Shown here in pieces: positions 1-8,757 of a stretch of 64,000 bases of DNA. Within the stretch, counting starts at the first letter, position 1; each line of letters opens with the position of its first letter. Source of the DNA: an uncultured Clostridium sp. (lineage in GTDB: Bacteria > Bacillota > Clostridia > TANB77 > CAG-508); the NCBI GenBank assembly GCA_900553945.1, contig USFR01000001.1, positions 1 to 64,000 on the forward strand, read 5' to 3'. A program made the translations under genes and the position numbers. The notes beneath the pieces were generated by a model, which did not search any database, was not told the DNA's origin, and saw nothing but the letters and a program-made list of their open reading frames with translations.

Positions 1-157
1 GCATACATCTAATTTTTCTTAGTATATGGACTTTACTTTTTTAATTAACCTTTTTTATATTGCATACATATTTTCTTAAAAAATGTTTAAAATATATAGT
101 CAAACAATAAAATCAAAAGAACGTAAAATTTTTATACCTTCCACGTTCTTCAGATTT

Positions 158-928
158 TTATTCAATTATATTTTCTTGCTCTGTAAAAAAAGCTCCTTCT
201 TTTTTCTCTTTTCTTTTTATAATTCCATACACAAAATAAAATGGAATAAACATTTGGATAAGAATCATAAGTGGCGTAAACCATCTTCCAGTTAAATTAT
301 AGAAAAGCTCAATTGGCGTATTGGGAAAATTCTCTGATATAAACATTAAGTTACTATGAAACTCCATATTAACCATCAAAGCAAGTATACACACAACACC
401 AACTAAACTAGCAAAATAAACAATATCCGCTTTATTAATCTCTACATAATGTGTTTTATTTACAAGTAATGTTAAATACACCATAGTTCCATGATAAAAG
501 AAACTATGAATACTTATAAAATGAAAAGCCGGAAATGTTGGTAATGACGTTGTTGGAAATAAAATAAAAACAACACCACCAACAATAGAACCAGTAGCTA
601 AGAAAACATCTCCAGCATGCTTAAACGGTCCTTTTGTAAAAGAACTTAAAAATCCCGCATATAGTAGCAAACTACAATAATACAATGGGAACCATTCTTT
701 CACATCTGTTAATTTTAAATATGTCACTGTATACAATATCTTAAATATTTCCAATGCCCATATAACAATTGTTAAATTTCTTATAATCTTATAAACTTCC
801 TCTTTGCTTTTATGAACCGTTTTCTTTAAAGCTATCGCAACACATACAAAAGTAGCTAAAATCAAACCTATATGCTGTAATGAAAAAAGTCCACAAGCTT
901 TATATTCTCCAGGTTTTGAAAAAAACAT
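158..928 (-). CDS. YwaF/TIGR02206-type integral membrane protein
   Basis: A 256-residue polytopic membrane protein with about six to seven hydrophobic segments from residue ~15 to ~245 and a charged C-terminal tail (KRKEKKEG). Layout, length and His/Trp-containing membrane segments recall the YwaF (TIGR02206) family, whose biochemical role is unknown. The start is placed at the second Met because GAGG lies six bases before that ATG, while the upstream ATG at 940 has no Shine-Dalgarno site. It stands alone, downstream of the mnmA end, with no partner that suggests a function. Family call is by recognition only. Confidence 0.7.
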   Translation of the reverse strand: MFFSKPGEYKACGLFSLQHIGLILATFVCVAIALKKTVHKSKEEVYKIIRNLTIVIWALEIFKILYTVTYLKLTDVKEWFPLYYCSLLLYAGFLSSFTKGPFKHAGDVFLATGSIVGGVVFILFPTTSLPTFPAFHFISIHSFFYHGTMVYLTLLVNKTHYVEINKADIVYFASLVGVVCILALMVNMEFHSNLMFISENFPNTPIELFYNLTGRWFTPLMILIQMFIPFYFVYGIIKRKEKKEGAFFTEQENIIE

Positions 929-1043
929 AATATTCCTCATTTACTAAATATTTTATCCCCTTAATAACACTATTATATCATAACTGATTTTTTTTGCTAC
1001 AACTTTTATTCGTCAAATTGAAAAAAATGTCGAAAAAATAAAT

Positions 1044-2102
1044 CTATTTAAAAATTTTCCCACCACCAACAACTATATCTCCTAAATAAAACACAGCAGA
1101 TTGTCCAGGTGTAATTCGAGCAACAGGATTTTCAAAAACTACTTTAATTGTATTATCATCAAGCATTTCTATAGTAGCCTTCTCCTCAACACTAGAATAT
1201 CTCGTTTTCACAGAAACTTTCATTTGTCCTTCAAGTGAATCAATTAATAATAAATTAATGTCCTTTACAATCATTTCTTTTTTATAAATATATTCCTTTT
1301 CACCAACTATAACTTCATTTTTCTCTTTATTAAATCCAACAACAAATAATGGTTCTTTATATGAAATTCCAAGACCTTTTCTTTGTCCAATCGTATAATT
1401 ATAAAGTCCATTGTGTTTTCCTAAAACAGTTCCATTCACATGAACTATATTTCCATTTTTAGGCTTAAGCTTTGAATTTTCTTCAAGAAATCTTTTATAA
1501 TTTCCATCAGGCACAAAGCAAATATCCTCACTATCAGGCTTATTAGCAGTTTTCAAATTATGTTCTCTAGCAATTTTTCTTATTTCATCCTTGCTTTCAA
1601 AATCAGCCAACGGAAATACTACATATTCAATTAATTCTTTAGGAATATTCCATAGAACATAACTCTGGTCCTTTTTTCCAGCCTTTGATTTCTTTAAAAC
1701 CCATCTTCCATATTCTTCACTATACTCTGTTTTAGCATAATGGCCAGTTGCAATATATTCGCATCCTAGCTCTTTAGCCTTCTCATACATAAGCCCAAAC
1801 TTCATAAATTTATTACATTCAATACAAGGATTGGGAGTTAAGCAATTTGCATAACAATTTATAAAATCATCAATTACATATTTCTTAAACTCCTCTTTGA
1901 AATTATAAATAAAATGTGGTATTCCTATTTGATTACACACATTTTTCGCATCGATATATGTATTAGTGTTACAACAACTACTACCAGCAAATAATTCCAT
2001 TGTAGTTCCTATAACATCATATCCCTCTTCTTTTAAAAGCAATGCTGAAACTGAACTATCAACACCACCACTCATTCCAAGTAAAACTCTCTTTTCTTCC
2101 AT
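1044..2102 (-). CDS. mnmA: tRNA 2-thiouridylase MnmA
   Basis: MnmA activates U34 of Lys, Glu and Gln tRNAs with ATP and inserts sulfur to give s2U34. The N-terminal PP-loop GMSGGVDSS (residues ~9-17) and the two cysteines expected for sulfur transfer, in the NPCIEC segment (~residue 92) and the DICFVPDG segment (~residue 192), are present; 352 residues is normal length. The ATG follows AAGGGA. It is the last gene after sufU, about 44 bases downstream, so sulfur from SufS can plausibly feed both Fe-S assembly and tRNA thiolation; grouping mnmA with a cysteine desulfurase is common in Firmicutes. Confidence 0.95.
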   Translation of the reverse strand: MEEKRVLLGMSGGVDSSVSALLLKEEGYDVIGTTMELFAGSSCCNTNTYIDAKNVCNQIGIPHFIYNFKEEFKKYVIDDFINCYANCLTPNPCIECNKFMKFGLMYEKAKELGCEYIATGHYAKTEYSEEYGRWVLKKSKAGKKDQSYVLWNIPKELIEYVVFPLADFESKDEIRKIAREHNLKTANKPDSEDICFVPDGNYKRFLEENSKLKPKNGNIVHVNGTVLGKHNGLYNYTIGQRKGLGISYKEPLFVVGFNKEKNEVIVGEKEYIYKKEMIVKDINLLLIDSLEGQMKVSVKTRYSSVEEKATIEMLDDNTIKVVFENPVARITPGQSAVFYLGDIVVGGGKIFK

Positions 2103-2146
2103 TAAAATTCCCTTCTTACGAACAAATCAAATTTAAAACTAACACC

Positions 2147-2614
2147 CTAGTGACAACAAGACGAAGAAATTTTTCCGTCAGTCTCACCTTTATTTATCAT
2201 GTCTTCTAACGTATGCCAAGCAAGAAGCGCACATTTTACTCTAGCAGGCATATTAGAAACATTCTTAAAAGCAATAGCCTCTTCCAATTTTTCAAGTTCA
2301 GTATCATCAGTAATCTCTCTTTTAATCATTTCAATAAAAGTTTTAATTATATCTTTTGCTTCATCAACAGTCTTTCCTCTTAAAGTATCTATCATAACAG
2401 ATGTAGAAGCTTGAGAAATTGCACAACCATGACCAGAAAAAGCCATATCAGAAATCACATTTCCATCTAGCTTCATTTCCAAAGTAATCTCATCACCGCA
2501 ATTAGGATTATGACCAACCTCAGAAAAATCAGCACCATCAAGCTTTTTCTTATTATAAGAATTCATACTATGTTCCATTATAATATCATTATACAATTCA
2601 TCTAAATTATCCAA
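2147..2614 (-). CDS. sufU: Fe-S/sulfur-transfer scaffold SufU
   Basis: SufU accepts persulfide sulfur from SufS through a zinc-ligand swap. The ligand set is visible: C39 and D41 in NPNCGDE, C64 in GHGCAIS, and C128 in ARVKCALL. Length (155 residues) fits. The initiation codon is TTG at 2612-2614, preceded by TAGGAGATAAAA, so this is a non-ATG start decided by a good ribosome site. A C-terminal SSCCH adds two extra cysteines of unknown relevance. The gene starts ten bases after sufS stops and is in the suf operon. Confidence 0.93.
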   Translation of the reverse strand: MDNLDELYNDIIMEHSMNSYNKKKLDGADFSEVGHNPNCGDEITLEMKLDGNVISDMAFSGHGCAISQASTSVMIDTLRGKTVDEAKDIIKTFIEMIKREITDDTELEKLEEAIAFKNVSNMPARVKCALLAWHTLEDMINKGETDGKISSSCCH

Positions 2615-2623
2615 TTTTATCTC

Positions 2624-3838
2624 CTATCTATTAATATATTTTTCAAACATCTTGTATGCCTTTTCAATTCCATCAACTAATCTATCAACATCCTCTTTAG
2701 TATTGTAAATATAAAAGCTAGCTCTACAAGTTGAATCAATACCTAAAAATCTCATAAGTGGCTGAGCACAATGGTTTCCAGATCTAATGCAAACATTTTC
2801 TGAATCTAAAATACTTGCAACATCATGAGGATGAACACCCTTTATATTAAATGAAATAACAGCAGAATGATTTTCAGCATTAGGTGTCATGTACAAATCT
2901 AAATAATCTAATTTTGATAATCTTTCACGAGCATAATCAACAATTTCTCTATCATGTTCTTGTATTTTTTCATAGCCAATACTATTAATATAATCAATAG
3001 CAGCTCCAAGACCTACAACACCTTCAACATTTTGAGTACCAGCTTCAAACTTATTTGGAAGTGGAGCAAAAGTAGTTTTTTGTTCATAAACATATTCAAT
3101 CATATCTCCACCCATTAAAAATGGATTCATTTTATTTAGCAATTCTCTCTTACCGTACAAAACGCCAATTCCAAGAGGTGCAAACATTTTATGTCCTGAA
3201 AAAACAAGAAAATCAGCATCCAAATCTTGAACATCAATCTTCATATGAGGAATACTCTGTGATGCATCAACAATTACCACTGCACCTTTTTTATGAGCAT
3301 ATTTTATAATTTCTTTAACATTATTTATAGTTCCTAAAACATTTGAAACATGTGTAATTCCAACTATTTTAGTATTATCAGTAATCTTGCTTTCAATCTC
3401 CTCTTTTGAAAGTTCGAACTCATCATTAATATACATATACTTTAATTCACTGCCAGTTTTTTGAGTAACAAATTGCCAAGGAACCAAATTAGAATGATGC
3501 TCCATAATTGAAATAACTACATCATCGCCATTTTTCAAATTATCCAAGCCATAAGAATAAGCAAGCAAATTCAAACTCTCACTCGCATTTTTCGAAAAAA
3601 TAATTTCTTCCGGATGTTTAGCATTTATAAATTTTGCAATTTTCTCCCTTGTATCTTCATAAACAGCAGTTGCCTCAACACTTAGAGTATACGCTCCTCT
3701 ATGAGGATTAGCATTAAATTTATCATAGAAATTATTTATAGCATCAATTACAATTTGAGGTTTTTGAGCTGTAGCCCCACTGTCCAAATAAGCTATATCC
3801 CTATTTTTAAAAATTGGAAAATCCTCTTTAAAATTCAT
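2624..3838 (-). CDS. sufS: Cysteine desulfurase SufS
   Basis: A PLP-dependent group II cysteine desulfurase that supplies sulfur as a persulfide. The PLP lysine sits in SGHKMFAPLG (~residue 216) and the catalytic cysteine in RSGNHCAQP (~residue 365); 404 residues is the usual length. Its ATG overlaps the sufD stop by one base (TAATG), a sign of translational coupling. It is followed by sufU, its expected sulfur acceptor in Firmicutes. Confidence 0.96.
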   Translation of the reverse strand: MNFKEDFPIFKNRDIAYLDSGATAQKPQIVIDAINNFYDKFNANPHRGAYTLSVEATAVYEDTREKIAKFINAKHPEEIIFSKNASESLNLLAYSYGLDNLKNGDDVVISIMEHHSNLVPWQFVTQKTGSELKYMYINDEFELSKEEIESKITDNTKIVGITHVSNVLGTINNVKEIIKYAHKKGAVVIVDASQSIPHMKIDVQDLDADFLVFSGHKMFAPLGIGVLYGKRELLNKMNPFLMGGDMIEYVYEQKTTFAPLPNKFEAGTQNVEGVVGLGAAIDYINSIGYEKIQEHDREIVDYARERLSKLDYLDLYMTPNAENHSAVISFNIKGVHPHDVASILDSENVCIRSGNHCAQPLMRFLGIDSTCRASFYIYNTKEDVDRLVDGIEKAYKMFEKYINR

Positions 3839-4884
3839 TAATCTAATCTCCTATCTATTTCTTGTAAAATTTCAGTTTTTAAATCTTCATCTTTTATTCT
3901 TTCTAATATTTTATTAAACCTAGATTTAACAATAAGCTTTATAGCATCATTGTAAGCAATTCCCCTACTCATAATGTAGAAAAGTTCTTGAGCATCAACC
4001 TTTCCTGAAGCAGTACTATGGTTACCTTCAACATCATCCTCGGTACATAAAAGCATTGGTAACGCTATTGATTTTGAATCATCTGTTAAAAGCATACAGT
4101 ACTCATTTTCATCACCAACAGCTTTTTTACAACCTTTCTTAAAATCAATTGTACCTTTAAAATTCTTTTTACTATGATTCTTCAAAGCTCCTTGAACATC
4201 AATATTTATATCTGTTTTCTCTCCTGTAAGCTCAGCAATATAATTAATATCCTTTATCTGATTATCTGTACCTAAATAAATAGTTTTCAAATCATTCTTT
4301 GAACCTTGTCCAACCATATTTGAATAATAATTAGAAACACTAGTTTTAGCACCTATATCAATAATTGTATAATTAATTATTGCACCATTTTCAAAAGTAT
4401 TTTCTATAGATTCAAAATTCAAAGATTTATTATTTAATAAATTAATAATTACAATATTTAATTTAGCACCATTCTTAGCATTAACTCTTAAAATACCATT
4501 ATGAAAACATTCTTTATCAGTATTTGAAATATATTTAATAATCACATTAATATCTTTAATAGCTTCAATTTCTAAATAATTCAACAAATCAGCATTATTA
4601 TCATCAAAGCAATATTCAATACAAATATCATCCTTCTTTTCACTTGAAAACTTTAATGCACTATTACAATTCTTCTCCAAATTTTCTTCAAAAACATTAC
4701 TCATTCCATAAACAAGTTTTACATTAGGCTTAACATCTGAAACCTCACAATGATTTGAAGTAATTTTTACATTTTCAAACTTATTCAAATTTTCAGGTAA
4801 CACTATATTTTCTAACTTAATATTATTTATTCCAAAATTTCTAGAAGTTCTAATTGGTGTTTCATTTACAATAACTTTTTCCAT
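3838..4884 (-). CDS. sufD: Fe-S assembly protein SufD
   Basis: The SufD subunit of the SufBCD scaffold, a right-handed beta-helix protein. It is short (348 residues) with a poorly conserved N-terminus and a recognisable C-terminal part, including the GNHSTASGKVDAQELFYIMS segment that mirrors the corresponding SufB end. Start and stop are coupled to both neighbours by TAATG overlaps (sufB stop/sufD start at 4884; sufD stop/sufS start at 3838). Identity rests on this C-terminal core plus operon position. Confidence 0.92.
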   Translation of the reverse strand: MEKVIVNETPIRTSRNFGINNIKLENIVLPENLNKFENVKITSNHCEVSDVKPNVKLVYGMSNVFEENLEKNCNSALKFSSEKKDDICIEYCFDDNNADLLNYLEIEAIKDINVIIKYISNTDKECFHNGILRVNAKNGAKLNIVIINLLNNKSLNFESIENTFENGAIINYTIIDIGAKTSVSNYYSNMVGQGSKNDLKTIYLGTDNQIKDINYIAELTGEKTDINIDVQGALKNHSKKNFKGTIDFKKGCKKAVGDENEYCMLLTDDSKSIALPMLLCTEDDVEGNHSTASGKVDAQELFYIMSRGIAYNDAIKLIVKSRFNKILERIKDEDLKTEILQEIDRRLD

Positions 4885-6287
4885 TATCCAATACTTCCCT
4901 CCAATTCTAAGTTTATCAAATTATTCATTTCAACCGCATATTCAACTGGTAACTCTTTTGAGATAGGATAAGCAAAACCTCTAACTATCATAGCTTTGGC
5001 ATCTTCCTCAGAAAGTCCTCTACTCATTAAATAGAAAATTTCTTTATCACTTATCTTACCAATCTTAGCTTCATGTGAAAATTCAACTTCATCAGTTCTA
5101 ATATCATTAACTGGAATAGTATCTGACCTTGAAATATCATCAAGCATCAAAGACTCACAACTTACACTACATTTTGAATTTTTAGCATTCTCAGAAATTC
5201 TAACCAAAGCTCTATATGTGCAAGAACCACCGTCTTTTGAAATTGATTTAGAATTTACAACTGAAGAAGTGTTTGGTGCATTGTGAATAACCTTAAAACC
5301 AGTATCTAAGTTTTGTCCTTTACCAGCAAAAGTAATACCAGTATACTCAGTTTTTGCATTCTCTCCATTTAAAATGCTCATTGGATATAACATTGATATT
5401 TTAGATCCAAAAGAACCTGTAACCCAATCAATTTGAGCATTTTTACCAACTAAAGCTTTCTTTGTATTCAAGTTCATCATATTCTTAGACCAGTTTTCAA
5501 TAGTTGAATAACGTAAATATGCATCATCTTTAACATATAATTCAACACAACCAGCATGAAGATTCACCTTGTTATACTTTGGTGCAGAACAACCTTCAAT
5601 AAAATGTAAGCTTGCCCCCTCATCAACTATAATCAAAGTATGTTCAAATTGTCCTGATTCTGGTGAATTTAATCTAAAATAAGACTGTAATGGTATATCA
5701 ACCATAACACCCTTTGGAACATAAACAAAAGAACCGCCAGACCATACAGCAGCATGTAATGCAACAAACTTATGATCACTAATAGGAACACATTTCATAA
5801 AATGTTCTTTAACAAGCTCCGGATACTCTCTAACAGCAGTCTCCATATCTGTATAAATAACACCTTGTTTAATAAGTTCCTCTTTTATACTATGATACAC
5901 AACTTCTGAATCATATTGAGCTCCAACTCCAGACAAAGATTTTTTCTCAGCTTCTGGAATACCAAGCTTATCAAAAGTATTTTTTATATCCACAGGAACA
6001 TCATCCCAATTAGTATTCAATTTAGATTTAGGTCTAACATAAGTTGCAATCTCGTCCATTTTTAAATCAGATAAATCTGGTCCCCAAGTAGGAAGTTCCA
6101 ACTTATTATACATTTCTAAAGCATCTAATCTAATTTTAAGCATCCATTCAGGTTCATTTTTCATCTTAGAAATTTCAGTAACAATTTCTCTGTTCAAACC
6201 CTTTTGCATCTTAAAATCATAATCATCTGCATTTTTTATATCATATATATTTCTATTTATATCCTCTACCTTAGTCTTTTCTGACAT
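4884..6287 (-). CDS. sufB: Fe-S assembly scaffold SufB
   Basis: Core scaffold subunit of SufBCD on which nascent clusters are built. The 467-residue protein carries the family segments VYVPKGV, HFIEGCSAP and SVSCESLMLDD; the last holds the conserved cysteine used in cluster assembly, and the C-terminal EVEFSHEAKIGKISDKEIFY matches the SufC-binding end. The sufC stop at 6293 is six bases upstream. One of the most conserved proteins in the window. Confidence 0.97.
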   Translation of the reverse strand: MSEKTKVEDINRNIYDIKNADDYDFKMQKGLNREIVTEISKMKNEPEWMLKIRLDALEMYNKLELPTWGPDLSDLKMDEIATYVRPKSKLNTNWDDVPVDIKNTFDKLGIPEAEKKSLSGVGAQYDSEVVYHSIKEELIKQGVIYTDMETAVREYPELVKEHFMKCVPISDHKFVALHAAVWSGGSFVYVPKGVMVDIPLQSYFRLNSPESGQFEHTLIIVDEGASLHFIEGCSAPKYNKVNLHAGCVELYVKDDAYLRYSTIENWSKNMMNLNTKKALVGKNAQIDWVTGSFGSKISMLYPMSILNGENAKTEYTGITFAGKGQNLDTGFKVIHNAPNTSSVVNSKSISKDGGSCTYRALVRISENAKNSKCSVSCESLMLDDISRSDTIPVNDIRTDEVEFSHEAKIGKISDKEIFYLMSRGLSEEDAKAMIVRGFAYPISKELPVEYAVEMNNLINLELEGSIG

Positions 6288-6292
6288 AAAAA

Positions 6293-7039
6293 CTAATCCT
6301 CTTTTCTCTTATATTCTTCATATCCATTTTCTTCTATTGTTTTAGCCAAACTTCCATCTCCTGTTTTTACAATCTTTCCATCAACTAAAACATGAACATA
6401 ATCAACATCTAAATATTGTAAAATACGAGTATTATGAGTGATTATAACAACCGCATTCTCATCAGATTTATACATTTCAATTCCCTTTGAAACAGTTCTA
6501 ATCGCATCAACATCAAGTCCAGAATCTGTTTCATCAAGAATAGCAAGTTTGGGCTCTAATACAAGCATTTGAAGAATTTCATTTTTCTTCTTTTCTCCGC
6601 CAGAAAAACCAACATTCAAATTTCTTTCAATCAATTTAGGGTTCATATTTAATTCTTCAGCATATTGCATAACTTGCTTTTTAAATTCAAATATTCTAAC
6701 AGGCTTTTCAGTAATCTTTCCTTTAGCATATTTTAAAAAGTTCATATTTGAAATTCCAGGAATCTCTTCTGGAGATTGGAAAGACATAAACACACCTTTT
6801 TTAGCAATTTTATCAGTTGTAAGTTCATTAATATTTTCTCCATCAAATTCTACAACACCTGATTTTTTAGTATATTCAGGATTATTTAAAATAACATTAG
6901 CAAGAGTTGACTTTCCAGCTCCATTAGGCCCCATAATAACATGAATCTCACCTTTATTAACTTGCAAATTAAGACCTTTTAAAATTTGCTTTTCTCCTGC
7001 ATTTACATATAAATCTTTAATGTCCAATAATGTATTCAT
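6293..7039 (-). CDS. sufC: Fe-S assembly ATPase SufC
   Basis: ABC-type ATPase that drives the SufBD scaffold. Walker A GPNGAGKST, Q-loop with SFQSPEEIPG, signature FSGGEKKKNE, Walker B LAILDETDSGLD (the D-E-T-D-S-G-L-D form typical of SufC) and the switch His (ITHNTR) are all present. The ATG at 7039 follows AGGAG at good spacing and gives 248 residues; the longer reading frame to 7090 adds a non-homologous extension, so it was shortened. It is the first gene after a strong promoter at 7154-7182. Confidence 0.95.
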   Translation of the reverse strand: MNTLLDIKDLYVNAGEKQILKGLNLQVNKGEIHVIMGPNGAGKSTLANVILNNPEYTKKSGVVEFDGENINELTTDKIAKKGVFMSFQSPEEIPGISNMNFLKYAKGKITEKPVRIFEFKKQVMQYAEELNMNPKLIERNLNVGFSGGEKKKNEILQMLVLEPKLAILDETDSGLDVDAIRTVSKGIEMYKSDENAVVIITHNTRILQYLDVDYVHVLVDGKIVKTGDGSLAKTIEENGYEEYKRKED

Positions 7040-7153
7040 TAAAATAACTCCTATCCCTATAAATGAATAGTTATCTCTCGATATCTTCATTTATCTTTAT
7101 TTTTTATTTTTATATTAATTTATATTTTTCTTTTTCATACTAACGCAGTAGGA

Positions 7154-7182
7154 ATTATACCATCTATTTCCTACCTAGTCAA
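7154..7182 (-). promoter_or_regulatory. sigma-A promoter of the suf operon
   Basis: On the minus strand TTGACT (7177-7182) and TATAAT (7154-7159) are separated by exactly 17 bases. It lies between the iscR stop and the sufC start, so the suf genes can be transcribed independently of iscR. Confidence 0.85.
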
Positions 7183-7188
7183 TAGGAA
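7168..7188 (-). promoter_or_regulatory. Putative IscR/Rrf2 operator over the suf -35 box
   Basis: The 6-bp inverted repeat TTCCTA/TAGGAA with a 9-base centre spans the -35 hexamer. A 19-base stretch here shares ATTCCTA, the spacing and GGTAG with the repeat inside the iscR promoter (7621-7639). A further TTCCTA half site overlaps the -10 box. Assignment to the neighbouring Rrf2 protein is inference from the shared pattern and position. Confidence 0.65.
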
Positions 7189-7190
7189 TA

Positions 7191-7592
7191 CTATTTTCTG
7201 ATTAAATCAGCAAGAGTTTTACTATCAACATAATCATTAATAGCCTTATCAAGCCCTTCCCAGAAAGAATAAGTAATACAATTTTCCTTTCTTGTACAAA
7301 CTCCATCTTCCTCTAAACACATGATAGGTGCTAAATCGCCTTCAGATGCTCTAAGGATATCTCCAACCTTGTATTCCTCAGGTTTTCTATTTAACTTATA
7401 ACCACCATTATTTCCTCTAGCAGTTTGTAAATAACCTGCCTTATTTAACATAGAAACAATTTGCTCTGAATACTTCATGGACATTCCATTTCTCTCAGCA
7501 ATCTCTTTAAGTGAAATAAAATTTCCATTATCATTCATCGCCAAATCTATCATTATACGAAGAGCATATCTTCCTTTACTTGATACTTTCAT
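7191..7592 (-). CDS. iscR: Rrf2-family Fe-S regulator (IscR/SufR type)
   Basis: Winged-helix Rrf2 regulator of 133 residues, with the N-terminal KGRYALRIMIDLA helix and wing segment ARGNNGGYKL (~58-67). Three cysteines, C92, C99 and C105, sit in the loop where IscR has C92, C98 and C104, so cluster binding is likely although the first gap is one residue longer. The ATG at 7592 follows GGAGG; the longer frame to 7679 runs across the promoter and is rejected. It lies upstream of the suf genes and is expected to sense Fe-S status and control them and itself. Confidence 0.88.
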   Translation of the reverse strand: MKVSSKGRYALRIMIDLAMNDNGNFISLKEIAERNGMSMKYSEQIVSMLNKAGYLQTARGNNGGYKLNRKPEEYKVGDILRASEGDLAPIMCLEEDGVCTRKENCITYSFWEGLDKAINDYVDSKTLADLIRK

Positions 7593-7614
7593 ATTATTTC
7601 CTCCAACATCGTCT

Positions 7615-7644
7615 ATTATACTACCATTTTGGTAGGAATTGCAA
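7615..7644 (-). promoter_or_regulatory. iscR promoter with internal operator
   Basis: TTGCAA (7639-7644) and TATAAT (7615-7620) are spaced by 18 bases. The spacer contains the perfect inverted repeat CTACC-AAAAT-GGTAG (7621-7635), placed to block RNA polymerase, which suggests autoregulation. Confidence 0.75.
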
Positions 7645-7776
7645 GAAAAAGTTGAAATATAATCAAAAAGTAGACACATCTCTTTTTATATATCATTTTT
7701 AATATACTATTTTTATTTAAAACCTATATTCTTTTTCATCTATATGATATACTCTATACAATTTATGGAGGAAAAA

Positions 7777-8532
7777 ATGAACGAAATAAAAAATACAATT
7801 TATATAAGTTATTCGGCTCCAATAAGCCAACCAGAAGCAAAAACTATTTATATAACAAAACCCAAAATTAAAAATAATACCTCACGCATTGGAATCAAAA
7901 TGATAAAACAATTAACAAAGCAATTTAATCTTGTAATCAACCCAAGTAATGATTTTAATGAAACAAAATGGATTATAGAAAATTTAATAGAACTAAAAAA
8001 ATTATGTTCTAAATTTGAACTGACTTACACTTCAAGTATTCAAAAATCTGAACATACTAAATACATCTCGGATATTGAAACTACCTTAAAAGCACTTGAA
8101 ATAACAGATAAAAAAGAACAATATACTTTAATATATGAAAACGTTTGTGATTACCTAGACAATCAATTCAGAGAAAAAAATATATGTGATTTCAAAAACG
8201 ATAAATGTATTGCAAACAGGGAAAACAAAACTGCACATTCAATCATGGGATGTTGTTACTCTTTCGAATATTGCAGTTTATTTTCACCTCAATTCATAAA
8301 AAACGAACAACTTTGTAAATATCAGCAAAATCGAAACTGTACGACAAAATGCATCACATGCAAACTATTCACTTGCAAATATTTAAAAGAAAAAAGAATA
8401 AAATTTGACTCTCACAAAATTCCTTTACTAGAATGTTTTTTTAATAAGAAGCAACACTCAATATTAACTTCAAATTTCTTCAAAACAGAAGAAGAAATTT
8501 TGAATAAATTATTAAATGTAAAACAAAGCTAA
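7777..8532 (+). CDS. Cysteine-rich protein of unknown function
   Basis: I do not recognise this 251-residue protein. It has 13 cysteines, nearly all in the C-terminal half (from residue ~110), in pairs and clusters such as ICDFKNDKC, GCCYSFEYC and NCTTKCITCKLFTC. This pattern suits zinc or Fe-S binding but no named motif is clear. The N-terminal ~100 residues are Lys/Ile/Asn-rich, with a short repeated ISYSAPI/IYITKPK-like beta pattern. No signal peptide or membrane segment. Start chosen at the ATG after GGAGGAAAAA. It is divergent from iscR, the only reason to think of an iron-sulfur link. Confidence 0.75.
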   Translation: MNEIKNTIYISYSAPISQPEAKTIYITKPKIKNNTSRIGIKMIKQLTKQFNLVINPSNDFNETKWIIENLIELKKLCSKFELTYTSSIQKSEHTKYISDIETTLKALEITDKKEQYTLIYENVCDYLDNQFREKNICDFKNDKCIANRENKTAHSIMGCCYSFEYCSLFSPQFIKNEQLCKYQQNRNCTTKCITCKLFTCKYLKEKRIKFDSHKIPLLECFFNKKQHSILTSNFFKTEEEILNKLLNVKQS

Positions 8533-8560
8533 AAAATAAAAGCACTTGCATGCTAAAAAG

Positions 8561-8731
8561 AAAATTCATATAAGATTTTTGAATCACCGCGCAGCGACCA
8601 AAGGAGCGAAGCAAGGCTTCGTGACTGCGGTTGAAGCAATCCTTACATTTAAAAAAGAGCCGTTGTTCATAAGAACAGAGGCTCATCAAGATTGCGACAG
8701 CAAGGTGTAAAAAAATTTTCATATAAATTTT
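8561..8731. repeat. Dispersed palindromic element, family A copy 1
   Basis: An approximately 170-bp element with imperfect terminal inverted repeats of about 28 bp ending in the conserved inner motifs CACCGCGCAG (left) and GACAGCAAGGTG (right). Its centre carries a separate hairpin built on GAGCC/GGCTC (8658-8685). The same inner motifs recur in copy 2 (24431-24600) and, partly, at 13155-13262. It fills the gap between the Cys-rich gene and the ABC-F gene. No transposase or obvious target duplication was seen. Confidence 0.7.
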
Positions 8732-8757
8732 CTATTATATAAAAATATAAATATTTT

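Noticed and set aside
83..295. Plus-strand ORF at the left edge
   Set aside because: Overlaps the end of the YwaF-type gene antisense; translation is hydrophobic and low in complexity from AT-rich DNA; no ribosome site.
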